From assembly GCA_003219095.1 (NCBI GenBank), contig QHPM01000226.1, positions 1 to 5,552 of the forward strand: a stretch of 5,552 bases of DNA. Direction: 5' to 3'. The stretch comes from Verrucomicrobiota bacterium (GTDB lineage: Bacteria; Verrucomicrobiota; Verrucomicrobiia; Chthoniobacterales; UBA10450). A model generated the notes under the pieces. The model searched no databases and was not told the DNA's origin. It saw only the letters and a list, made by a program, of their open reading frames with translations. The position numbers were made by a program, and so were the translations under genes. Of the stretch, positions 1-5,552 are shown one piece after another. Numbering within the stretch: position 1 is the first letter of the stretch; the number at the start of each line of letters is the position of its first letter.

Positions 1-1701
1 CTGACTCAGATAGCGCGCCGGCAAATGCAGGAACTTGATGCGCTGGTAAATCAGCGCACGGCGGAATTGCGCGCCGCCAATGCGCGACTCACTGGCGAAG
101 TCGCGGAGCGCGCAGTCGCCGAAGAGGCGCTGCGGCGATCTGAAGAACGATTTTCCAAGGCCTTTCATAGCAGTCCCATCCCAATGACGATTCAGCGGCC
201 TGACGGGAAGGGTTGTCTCGACGCAAACGTCAGTTTTCTTGAGCTGGTTAATGCCAAGCGCGAATCGGTTCTCGCCGGCGGAACCGCGTTATGGGCTAAT
301 AGCGACACAGCGATAACGATTCGGGACGAGCTGGCCGCTCGACACGTGGTGCGCAATTTGGCCGCTACCATTTGTACCACCGGCGGCGAAACTCGTGAAG
401 TTCTCGTCGCCGCTCAGAATCTCGAGCTAGGCAGCGTCCCGTTTCATCTAATCATCCTGCAAGACATTACCGATCGCGTCCGACTGGAGAACGAGCTTCG
501 TCAAGCGCAGAAGATGGAAGCGGTCGGGCGTCTCGCTGCGGGGGTGGCGCATGATTTCAATAACATCCTGACTGTAATCTTGGGCAATACCGCGATGCAG
601 TTGTGCAATCCGCATCTCGACGAGAAACTTACCGCATCCCTTCATCAGGTGGAGCGCGCTGCCGAGCGCGCCACCGCACTGACGCGCCAGCTACTTGCTT
701 ATAGCCGAAAGCAAATTATTCAGCGCCGGCCGCTCGCGCTCAATGACGTTGTCGAGCAAACGGTGGCGATGTTGCGCCGAATCATCGGCGAACATATCGC
801 CCTCGACATGCGGCTCGCGCCCGATTTGCCGCCAATTTTCGCAGATTCAAGCAGCGTCGATCAAGTAATCATGAATCTCGCGCTCAACGCTCGTGACGCC
901 ATGTCCGAGGGAGGCAAGCTCACCATCGCTACTGTCCAGGTTGAGGTTGATGAGGCGGCACATGCACGCAATCCGGAGGCACAATTGGGATCGCACATTT
1001 GCCTGACGGTGAAAGACACTGGTGACGGAATGGATGCGGCAACCGTGGCTCGCATTTTCGAACCCTTCTTTACCACCAAAGAACCCGGCAAGGGGACCGG
1101 AATGGGTCTCGCCACTGTTTATGGAGTGCTGAAGCAACACGGTGGCTGGGTTGAAGTGGAGAGTGCCCTACGTCGCGGTACTTCTATTCGTGCATTCTTC
1201 CCCCTTAGCGTGGATGGATTGGTCGCCAAATCCCAAAAACCCGAGAGATCGTCTGCCGGGTGGGCGCCCACTGAGAGCATCACCATCCTTGTCGTCGAGG
1301 ATGAAGAAATGCTGCGTGAATTCGTTAGCGATGCGCTTAGTGCATTGGGCTATCGTGTCTTGGCTGCGCCGAACGGTCGCGCAGCTCTCGACCTTTGGGG
1401 GAAGCACAATGCCGAAATCGACCTCTTGCTCACCGACGTCGTGATGCCCGAATCCATCTCTGGTCGCGAGCTCGCGCATACTCTCATAATGGATAAGCCC
1501 GACTTGAAAGTCATTTTCACCAGTGGCTACAGCGCGGAATTGATTGGCACCGACTTTGAGCGCGAAAACCAGCACGCTTTTCTGGCGAAGCCATATCTGC
1601 CAGATCGGCTTGCTCAAGCCGTCGCCTCACACCTTCAATCCACGTCGCCAAAGCCCTCGAGCATGCCTTCACCCTTACCGGAAAAGGCTGCCGTGGCTTA
1701 A
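1..1701 (+). CDS. Hybrid sensor histidine kinase (PAS-HisKA-HATPase-REC), 5' end outside window
   Basis: The frame is open from base 1 to the TAA at 1699-1701, giving 566 visible residues; the first ATG is at 25. No start is assigned because the N-terminal residues form a charged helix ([10 protein letters not shown] and on) of the kind that links an upstream sensor or membrane domain to a PAS domain. Numbering from the codon at base 1, a PAS domain spans about 49-165. The HisKA dimerisation helix carries the phosphoacceptor His184 (AGVAHDFNN). The HATPase domain shows the N box ([10 protein letters not shown], about 292), G1 (DTGDGMD, Asp339), F box (IFEPFFTTK) and G2 (GTGMGLATV). A C-terminal receiver domain at about 430-545 has the acidic pocket Glu433/Asp434, phospho-acceptor Asp479 (LLTDVVMP), Thr507 and Lys530 (LAKPY). 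All catalytic residues are present, so kinase and receiver should both be active. It autophosphorylates on His and can pass phosphate to its own receiver. The signal and output partner are unknown; no response regulator gene follows, and a tRNA lies next. Function is secure at family level only. Confidence 0.95.
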   Translation: MTQIARRQMQELDALVNQRTAELRAANARLTGEVAERAVAEEALRRSEERFSKAFHSSPIPMTIQRPDGKGCLDANVSFLELVNAKRESVLAGGTALWANSDTAITIRDELAARHVVRNLAATICTTGGETREVLVAAQNLELGSVPFHLIILQDITDRVRLENELRQAQKMEAVGRLAAGVAHDFNNILTVILGNTAMQLCNPHLDEKLTASLHQVERAAERATALTRQLLAYSRKQIIQRRPLALNDVVEQTVAMLRRIIGEHIALDMRLAPDLPPIFADSSSVDQVIMNLALNARDAMSEGGKLTIATVQVEVDEAAHARNPEAQLGSHICLTVKDTGDGMDAATVARIFEPFFTTKEPGKGTGMGLATVYGVLKQHGGWVEVESALRRGTSIRAFFPLSVDGLVAKSQKPERSSAGWAPTESITILVVEDEEMLREFVSDALSALGYRVLAAPNGRAALDLWGKHNAEIDLLLTDVVMPESISGRELAHTLIMDKPDLKVIFTSGYSAELIGTDFERENQHAFLAKPYLPDRLAQAVASHLQSTSPKPSSMPSPLPEKAAVA

Positions 1702-1773
1702 TCGGTTTCGATCGACATTCCTTAGCGAAATTGCCGCCGGCGCATTGCTTAAATGCGATCATTCGGGGTTGGG

Positions 1774-1801
1774 TTGCAATCCCCATTCGGAACCCTACAA
1801 T
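1774..1801 (+). promoter_or_regulatory. Sigma-70-type promoter for tRNA-Ala
   Basis: A -35-like TTGCAA (1774-1779) and a -10-like TACAAT (1796-1801) are separated by 16 bp. They match the consensus at 4/6 and 5/6 positions. Transcription would begin near 1808, just ahead of the tRNA 5' end at 1815, which fits a stable RNA promoter with a very short leader. The assignment rests on motif match and position only. Confidence 0.5.
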
Positions 1802-1814
1802 CAGAAACCTGTGA

Positions 1815-1887
1815 GGGGTCTTAGCTCAGTTGGTAGAGCGCCTCAATGGCATTGAGGAGGTCAGGGGTTCGAATCCCCTAGGCTCCA
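1815..1887 (+). tRNA. tRNA-Ala (anticodon GGC)
   Basis: A complete 73-nt cloverleaf can be folded by eye. The acceptor strands 1815-1821 and 1880-1886 pair over 7 positions, including the G3:U70 wobble that is the alanine identity element. The D arm is GCTC/GAGC around AGTTGGTA. The anticodon stem CCTCA/TGAGG encloses the loop ATGGCAT, with anticodon GGC at 1848-1850 reading GCC and GCU. The variable region is AGGTC, and the T arm AGGGG/CCCCT encloses TTCGAAT. The discriminator is A1887. The CCA end is not encoded (GTT follows), so it must be added after transcription. The gene stands alone between the kinase and the convergent glycosyltransferase. I saw no integrase and no repeated 3' tRNA fragment that would mark an attachment site. 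Confidence 0.97.
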
Positions 1888-1970
1888 GTTTTCCATATTC
1901 CGGCTGCTTGGGGGTTCTAATATTCAAATAGTCATTAATTGGCACTTCATGAGTTGGCGTGACTTTCGTT

Positions 1971-2735
1971 TTACTTCGCATTTTCAACAGTCGGATGTCG
2001 CGAATCATTTGGAAGCGCGCAGGTTTGTCGATAAATGGCAGCAAGCACTGGAATAGGGATGCGCAGAAAATAGAGCGATGCGATCAATCCGTAAGTAAGA
2101 GTTAAACGCCATCGGCCTATTTCCTGGTAGCGGCGAGGGCTGCTGACCAAGCGCGAGGCGATAATGGCAATGCGACCAAGCCGTCGAAGCTCGCGGAAAA
2201 ATTCGGCGTCTTCCATCAACGCTACCTCCGGGAATCCTCCAATTTTTTCGAAGGCGGTGCGGCGGCAAAAGAACCCGTGGTCGCCGAAGCGCATGCACAA
2301 AAGGAGGCCGGCATAGTGCGCGAACGAATCAGTTAATCGGTAAACGACATGTTTATTCGGAATGCGGATACGAAAGAAGCCGCCGACTATCTGAGGATGA
2401 CGAAGCGCGTCGGATATTTTTTGAACGCAATCGGCTGGCACTTCGCAATCGGCGTGCAGGAACCAAAAAGTATCGCCGAATGCAGCGTGCGCCCCGGCAT
2501 TCATTTGAACCGCGCGACCACGCGGAGCATGTAAACAGCGATCGCAATGATTTCGTGTCAGATCGACCGTGCCATCGCTACTGCCGCCATCGACGACGAT
2601 TACCTCGGCGTCATCTGCTCTCTCACGCAGGCAGCGAAGAAACCGCTCGATACTCGCGGCTTCGTTTAGCACTGGAACAATGATGGAGATTTGCCGTGAG
2701 CGAATGTTCGCCGGCTTCTTTTGAGCGTTAGGCAT
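1971..2735 (-). CDS. Family 2 glycosyltransferase, rSAM/selenodomain-associated transferase 2 type
   Basis: This 254-residue GT-A fold glycosyltransferase probably transfers a sugar from a nucleotide donor; neither donor nor acceptor can be read from sequence. From the ATG at 2735, strand beta1 is SIIVPVLNE (17-25), followed by the nucleotide-binding DGGSSDGT (49-56), RGRAVQMN (72-79), the DXD-like LHAD (Asp96, probable metal ligand), GDHGFF (151-156) and the MED acidic motif (174-176). A hydrophobic stretch at about 213-235 may give membrane association. The combination RGRAxQMN, LHAD and GDxGFF matches the small family named for its co-occurrence with the DUF3641 Cys-rich radical SAM protein, which is exactly the divergent neighbour here. 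The frame could extend to a TTG at 2768, but the ATG lies close before beta1 and avoids near-contact with the neighbour's start. No good Shine-Dalgarno is seen (ATCGGAA before the ATG). The second partner transferase of such clusters is not in the window. Confidence 0.9.
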   Translation of the reverse strand: MPNAQKKPANIRSRQISIIVPVLNEAASIERFLRCLRERADDAEVIVVDGGSSDGTVDLTRNHCDRCLHAPRGRAVQMNAGAHAAFGDTFWFLHADCEVPADCVQKISDALRHPQIVGGFFRIRIPNKHVVYRLTDSFAHYAGLLLCMRFGDHGFFCRRTAFEKIGGFPEVALMEDAEFFRELRRLGRIAIIASRLVSSPRRYQEIGRWRLTLTYGLIASLYFLRIPIPVLAAIYRQTCALPNDSRHPTVENAK

Positions 2736-2778
2736 TTCCGATTTCGTCAAAATGATAACATCGTGCAAAACTTAATGC
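2736..2778. promoter_or_regulatory. Short divergent intergenic region, candidate shared promoter
   Basis: Only 43 bp separate the ATG of the glycosyltransferase from the GTG of the radical SAM gene. Both promoters must lie within it or reach into the opposite coding region. On the minus strand TATCAT (2757-2752) matches a -10 box at 5/6, but no convincing -35 lies 17 bp upstream. On the plus strand only weak AT-rich hexamers (such as TAACAT at 2756-2761) are present. No clear operator palindrome was seen. Confidence 0.3.
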
Positions 2779-3732
2779 GTGAATCGCTTCTCTGAAACCC
2801 TCACGACGCACTCTCTGCCACTGCGACATGGGAAAACCGAGGTGCTGCAGGTCAATGTTGGGAAGCTTTGCAATCTAACTTGCATGCATTGCCACGTAAA
2901 CGCCGGCCCCAAGCGCAAAGAAATCATGACCCGCGAGACGATTGATCGCGTGGTGGATTGGTTCGCGGGGACCGAGATTTCGACAATCGATCTTACCGGC
3001 GGCGCGCCAGAAATGATTCCGGAGTTTCGCTATTTTATCGAACACGTAAAAGCGCTGCGCCCGTCGCGTCACCTGATCGACCGCTGCAATCTCACCATCC
3101 TGCTCGAACCGGGCTACGACGGGCTGGCGCAATTTCTCGCCCGGCACAGAGTCGAAATCATCGCTTCGATGCCGTGTTACACCGCGGAAAATGTGAATGC
3201 CCAGCGGGGCGAAGGCGTGTTCGATGCCAGCATTAAAGCCTTGCGAGTATTAAACTCGTTAGGTTATGGCAGCGGTCTTCCTCTTCATCTCGTTTACAAC
3301 CCAGTCGGCGCATTTCTCCCCGCTCCGCAGGCAAGGCTGGAAGCGGATTACAAACGCGAGTTGAAGAAATATTTCGGAATCGTTTTCAACAACCTTTACA
3401 CCATTACCAATCTGCCGATCGCCCGTTTCGCTTCCTATCTTCGCCACCACGATAAACTGGAAGAGTACATGCAGCTCTTGATCGACAATTTTAATCCGGC
3501 GACGATCAGCGGCTTAATGTGTCGGAACACTATCAGCGTGAGTTGGACGGGCGAAGTCTTCGACTGCGACTTCAATCAGATGCTGAAGATGAACTGGCAA
3601 AATGGAAATGGGCCGCTGTATCTTTGGGACCTCGATCCGGCAATCGTCGAGAATCGTGAAATTCTCACCGGCGACCATTGCTTCGGCTGTACTGCCGGTG
3701 CCGGCTCGAGCTGCGGCGGAGCGCTGGTCTAA
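2779..3732 (+). CDS. arsS: ArsS-like radical SAM protein with C-terminal Cys-rich domain (DUF3641 type)
   Basis: A 317-residue cytosolic radical SAM enzyme. The [4Fe-4S] cluster motif is CNLTCMHC (Cys31, Cys35, Cys38), followed by the SAM-contact motif DLTGGAPEM (71-79). The C-terminal domain carries Cys248, Cys263 (GEVFDCDFNQM), Cys301, Cys304 and Cys312, ending in HCFGCTAGAGSSCGG, the hallmark of the 'radical SAM/Cys-rich' (rSAM/selenodomain) family. Some members of this family use selenocysteine; here every such position is a TGC or TGT codon. Characterised members called ArsS join a 5'-deoxyadenosyl group to dimethylated arsenic in arsenosugar synthesis, so the same reaction is possible. 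That substrate is inferred from family, and the symbol is provisional. The start is a GTG, because a TAA lies two codons upstream and the next in-frame Met falls inside the Cys motif. No Shine-Dalgarno is visible. It is divergent from its known partner glycosyltransferase, which strengthens the assignment. Length is typical and the gene looks intact. Confidence 0.92.
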   Translation: MNRFSETLTTHSLPLRHGKTEVLQVNVGKLCNLTCMHCHVNAGPKRKEIMTRETIDRVVDWFAGTEISTIDLTGGAPEMIPEFRYFIEHVKALRPSRHLIDRCNLTILLEPGYDGLAQFLARHRVEIIASMPCYTAENVNAQRGEGVFDASIKALRVLNSLGYGSGLPLHLVYNPVGAFLPAPQARLEADYKRELKKYFGIVFNNLYTITNLPIARFASYLRHHDKLEEYMQLLIDNFNPATISGLMCRNTISVSWTGEVFDCDFNQMLKMNWQNGNGPLYLWDLDPAIVENREILTGDHCFGCTAGAGSSCGGALV

Positions 3733-3797
3733 ATTGGCTCCGGCGTTCCAATTGCGAAGTTCCATTGTTGGCGCGGTTGCGCGAAAAAACGCGATCT

Positions 3798-3828
3798 CTG
3801 GCGGAGGGAGGCGCTTCCACTCCGCCAG
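3798..3828. repeat. Strong inverted repeat downstream of the radical SAM gene
   Basis: Left arm CTGGCGGAG (3798-3806) and right arm CTCCGCCAG (3820-3828) are perfect 9-bp complements around a 13-nt loop. GGA/TCC inside the loop can add three pairs with one bulged base. A smaller CGCG-A6-CGCG hairpin lies just before it. No T-tract follows on the plus strand, so it is not a standard intrinsic terminator. It could slow 3' decay of the radical SAM mRNA, or be one copy of a dispersed palindromic element. Only one copy occurs in this window. Confidence 0.5.
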
Positions 3829-3884
3829 GACGCGCAGAATCATTCCTCCATATTCTGATCAGCGCATCCGTGTATCCGCGCTCA

Positions 3885-4355
3885 ATGATTGACGGCACCG
3901 GCTCATTACTGCCCAGCTTTTTCGATGGCCAGATCTCGCGTGCCCAGGCTGATCCGGCGCGATCAATCGTAGCTTTCAATGTTGCTCGCGACGAAATTGG
4001 ACAAAAGTTGCGCGATGATCCGGACAATGGCCTTCTCCGTGGAATTCTTTGTGTGATCAATGCCGGACTGGGGCGAAAGGAAGAATCGCTGTCTGAAGGA
4101 AACCGCGCCGTTGAGCTGCACCCGATAACCAAGGATGCAGTAGATGGCGCGGTAGCGTTGACCCGTCTCGCCATGGCCTATGCTTGGCTGGGTGAGAAGG
4201 ATCCGGCGATCGAACGCTTGGGCTATCTCGCCAATAGGCCGGGCGGTCCCGATTATGGCCAACTCAAATTTGATGCCGCCTGGGCCTCGCTTCGCAGGGA
4301 TGCACGTTTTGCGAAGATTATCGACGGACTGCAGCCGCACTCGACACGCCAGTAA
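3885..4355 (+). pseudogene. C-terminal remnant of a TPR-tailed regulator (kinase or winged-helix TPR protein type)
   Basis: The frame ending at the TAA 4353-4355 encodes a recognisable C-terminal TPR tail. A helix pair around FFDGQISRAQAD begins near 3918, a TPR-like unit follows (AGLGRKEESLSEGNRAVEL, then HP), and then LAMAYAWLGEKDPAIERL. It closes with GGPDYGQLKFD, WASLRRDARF and KIIDGLQP, the usual closing block of long bacterial proteins with an N-terminal Ser/Thr kinase or winged-helix domain followed by many TPRs. Only about 145 residues match, and no kinase or DNA-binding domain precedes them. The frame is open back into the radical SAM gene, but residues before about 3910 do not resemble the family. 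I therefore read this as a remnant left by deletion or insertion. The ATG at 3885 is merely the nearest in-frame start (156 residues). It could still be expressed as a small TPR protein, but it would lack any known output domain. Confidence 0.65.
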
Positions 4356-4416
4356 CTCATTAATTCTCACCGGCAGAGCCAAATCGGAAACGACTAGTTC
4401 TGCGGTGGCCTTACCA

Positions 4417-5022
4417 TTAACGCAAAAGAGCGGCGAGTTGCCATTCCTGCCACCGCTCCGTTCCCGCGAACATCGCAACTGAATCGGAAACTTTAACATC
4501 GCGAATCAACCGGAAGTATTTGCTGAAAATTTCTGCCGCTCGTGCTTCGCTCAGTGGATAAGGCGGCGGGTCCGGCTCCGTTCCATAAAAAAAGATGCCA
4601 ACCAGTCTCCCTCGCGGTCGGAGCAACCGCGCGACGCGTTTGGCATAATTCGGCCATCTGCGCGGATGCAACGCACACAGAAAAGTGCGTTCGTAGATCA
4701 GATCAAAGCGATTTTGCAAATCGAACTTGAAAAAATCTCCACGGATAATTTTGCCGTCGAAATTCCCCAGCGCTTTTTTGATTTGGCCGATAGCAACAGT
4801 TGAAAAATCGATAGCGGTGACTTCGAAACCGGCAGTTCGAAAAAAATGAAGAACTTCATGATCGGTTCCGCAGCCTGGGATTAGGACCGTTCCCCGTGTC
4901 CGCGTTCTCCTGACAAAGGACCGGAGTGTCGCGGGGATACCTTGAAACGTCCACGGTGTCTCCCCGGACGCGTAGCGTTGGTTCCAAAAAGGCGGAGCAG
5001 CGCTATCGCTCGATTCACTCAT
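4417..5022 (-). CDS. TPMT-family SAM-dependent methyltransferase
   Basis: A 201-residue class I methyltransferase of the thiopurine S-methyltransferase family. The N-terminal FWNQRYASGETPW (12-24) is the family entry motif. The SAM-binding motif I is LIPGCGTDHE (47-56), the ribose-binding acid follows at Asp72 (TAIDFS), then GDFF (95-98), and the family signature YERTFLCALHP (110-120). LLRPRGRL (133-140) leads into the last core strands. Length is normal and no motif is lost. Bacterial members S-methylate thiols, and some methylate selenium or tellurium compounds to volatile products; the substrate here is unknown. The ATG at 5022 is the natural start, with an A-rich leader (ATAAACAACAAAC) and no Shine-Dalgarno. 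It faces the TPR remnant, 61 bp apart, with no obvious terminator between. Its nearness to the ArsS-like gene hints at metalloid or sulfur/selenium chemistry, but there is no shared transcript. Confidence 0.9.
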   Translation of the reverse strand: MSESSDSAAPPFWNQRYASGETPWTFQGIPATLRSFVRRTRTRGTVLIPGCGTDHEVLHFFRTAGFEVTAIDFSTVAIGQIKKALGNFDGKIIRGDFFKFDLQNRFDLIYERTFLCALHPRRWPNYAKRVARLLRPRGRLVGIFFYGTEPDPPPYPLSEARAAEIFSKYFRLIRDVKVSDSVAMFAGTERWQEWQLAALLR

Positions 5023-5053
5023 GTTTGTTGTTTATGAGGCTTGTCGCGCACCC

Positions 5054-5248
5054 TTACAGATAACGGCGGGAAGCGCGATCTTCCATCCGCAGATGGTCGC
5101 GCTCTAATTCCTCTGGAACACCGAAACCGGAATCGAATGTGAGAGAAAACGGGTCACCGATCAGGGCCGAGTCAAAGAAGTGACAGGTTCGAATGCCCTC
5201 GCGGACGCCGCGCAGCAAGGAAGAATAGTGAAATATCCTCGCACTCAA
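5054..5248 (-). CDS. Doubtful small ORF upstream of the methyltransferase
   Basis: A 64-residue frame runs from a TTG at 5248 to a TAA at 5054-5056, ending 31 bp before the methyltransferase ATG on the same strand. Its codon use is plausible for a real coding stretch and its residue mix is ordinary (for example FFDSALIGDPF and FDSGFGVPEEL). It has no ATG or GTG that would allow a full-length product, no Shine-Dalgarno, and no family I recognise. It could be a small co-transcribed protein, a decayed gene fragment, or chance. I favour a fragment or chance. Confidence 0.2.
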   Translation of the reverse strand: MSARIFHYSSLLRGVREGIRTCHFFDSALIGDPFSLTFDSGFGVPEELERDHLRMEDRASRRYL

Positions 5249-5330
5249 GACGTGGGTTCGTAAAAATCACAGCCTTGATGGCAGCACTTTTCGTTTCATG
5301 ACGGCCGCGAGGCAAAAAAATGAACCTTTC

Positions 5331-5348
5331 CAGTGCGACTCGGCACTG
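5331..5348. repeat. Small perfect hairpin upstream of the sigma factor
   Basis: CAGTGC (5331-5336) and GCACTG (5343-5348) pair perfectly around the 6-nt loop GACTCG. It lies about 108 bp ahead of the probable sigma factor start. The seven-T run on the minus strand begins 10 nt beyond the stem, too far for a standard terminator. It could be an operator-like dyad, or chance. Confidence 0.25.
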
Positions 5349-5455
5349 AGTGTGAATGAGGAGACGTGTGGTGTCTTCGTTCTTTGTTGCCCGCTTCGCT
5401 TAAAATGCGCGTAATCGTTACGAATTGCACTCCACGTGTGGCGAGTAACATCCCC

Positions 5456-5552
5456 ATGCCCGTGTCCGACCGTGGCTTCACTTCCGCGATGCGGGCGCAC
5501 CAGCCCAAGCTCTACCGCACCGCCTGTTTCCTCACGGGGGACCATCATGAGG
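5456..5552 (+). CDS. ECF-type RNA polymerase sigma factor, N-terminal part only
   Basis: The frame from the ATG at 5456 is open to the right edge and gives 32 codons. The visible protein contains FTSAMRAHQPKLYRTACFLTG followed directly by DHHE. This is the opening of sigma-70 region 2 in ECF sigma factors, where the family normally continues with AEDLVQ, just past the edge here. Such proteins bind core RNA polymerase and redirect it to a small regulon, often together with an anti-sigma gene downstream, which cannot be seen. An in-frame ATG at 5405 would add 17 residues. I prefer 5456 because about 15 residues before region 2 is usual and a weak GCGAG lies 10 nt upstream. The fragment is short, but the motif is characteristic. 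Confidence 0.75.
   Translation, partial: MPVSDRGFTSAMRAHQPKLYRTACFLTGDHHE

Larger units (their letters stand above)
5023..5455. other. Spacer without a confident gene
   Basis: About 430 bp lie between the divergent starts of the methyltransferase and the sigma factor. No protein family is recognised on either strand. A weak minus-strand frame (5054-5248) and a 6-bp perfect hairpin (CAGTGC/GCACTG at 5331-5348) are listed separately. A run of seven A (5314-5320) follows a short GC-rich stretch. Promoters for both flanking genes should lie here. A TAAAAT hexamer at 5401-5406 resembles a -10 box for the sigma gene if translation starts at 5456, but it has no -35 partner at normal spacing. Confidence 0.5.

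Noticed and set aside
1168..1617. Minus-strand 149-codon frame
   Set aside because: It is antisense to the receiver domain of the kinase, which is clearly the coding frame.
1765..1784. GGGGTTG / CAATCCCC inverted repeat after the kinase gene
   Set aside because: It pairs only with a bulge, has no T-tract, and overlaps the tRNA promoter -35, so a terminator call is not supported.
1544..1855. Plus-strand 103-codon frame running from the kinase into the tRNA
   Set aside because: It overlaps the kinase receiver domain out of frame and ends inside the tRNA; no protein family features.
1860..1970. Integration site at the tRNA 3' end
   Set aside because: No integrase gene and no direct repeat of the tRNA 3' end were found in the window.
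1826..2044. Minus-strand 72-codon frame ending in PRGFEPLTSSMPLRRSTN
   Set aside because: It is the antisense translation of tRNA-Ala. This tail is a well-known artefact of tRNA genes wrongly annotated as proteins.
3665..4174. Minus-strand 169-codon frame, rich in Ser and Arg
   Set aside because: Low-complexity shadow opposite the radical SAM C-terminus and the TPR remnant; no family resemblance.
3963..4499. Minus-strand 178-codon frame
   Set aside because: It is antisense to the recognisable TPR tail and overlaps the methyltransferase C-terminus; no recognisable motifs.
5186..5199. T-arm-like GGTTCGAATGCCCT
   Set aside because: The flanks do not pair as a T stem and no acceptor, D or anticodon arm can be folded, so it is not a tRNA or tRNA fragment.
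5267..5548. Minus-strand 93-codon frame
   Set aside because: It lies antisense to the sigma factor start, whose region 2 motif is convincing; no family resemblance of its own.

Overview
The window is bacterial DNA of moderately high GC with soil or environmental character. The clues are a large PAS-type hybrid histidine kinase, a Cys-rich radical SAM/glycosyltransferase pair, the tail of a TPR protein of a type often seen in Verrucomicrobia and Acidobacteria, an ECF sigma factor, and starts without clear Shine-Dalgarno sequences. A verrucomicrobial (Chthoniobacterales-like) source is my best guess. It is inference only, since there is no rRNA or other phylogenetic marker here.

Layout. Bases 1-1701 (+) hold the 3' part of a hybrid sensor kinase (PAS, HisKA, HATPase, receiver) whose start lies before the window. 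A recognisable promoter follows, then tRNA-Ala(GGC) at 1815-1887. A divergent pair comes next: a family 2 glycosyltransferase of the 'rSAM/selenodomain-associated transferase 2' type (2735-1971, -) and an ArsS-like radical SAM protein with a C-terminal Cys-rich domain (2779-3732, +), only 43 bp apart. Downstream are a hairpin-bearing spacer and a C-terminal remnant of a TPR-tailed regulator (about 3885-4355, +). A TPMT-like SAM methyltransferase lies convergent to it (5022-4417, -). A spacer of about 430 bp follows with no confident gene. The first 32 codons of an ECF sigma factor (5456 onward, +) run off the right edge.

How the genes may work together. The glycosyltransferase and radical SAM families are known genomic partners. 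The radical SAM family includes ArsS of arsenosugar biosynthesis, and bacterial TPMT homologues can methylate selenium or tellurium compounds. The 1.97-5.02 kb stretch may therefore be a small metalloid or modified-sugar locus. No ArsM, nucleoside phosphorylase or second rSAM-associated transferase is visible, so the pathway is not established by this window. The kinase, tRNA and sigma factor look like unrelated neighbours.
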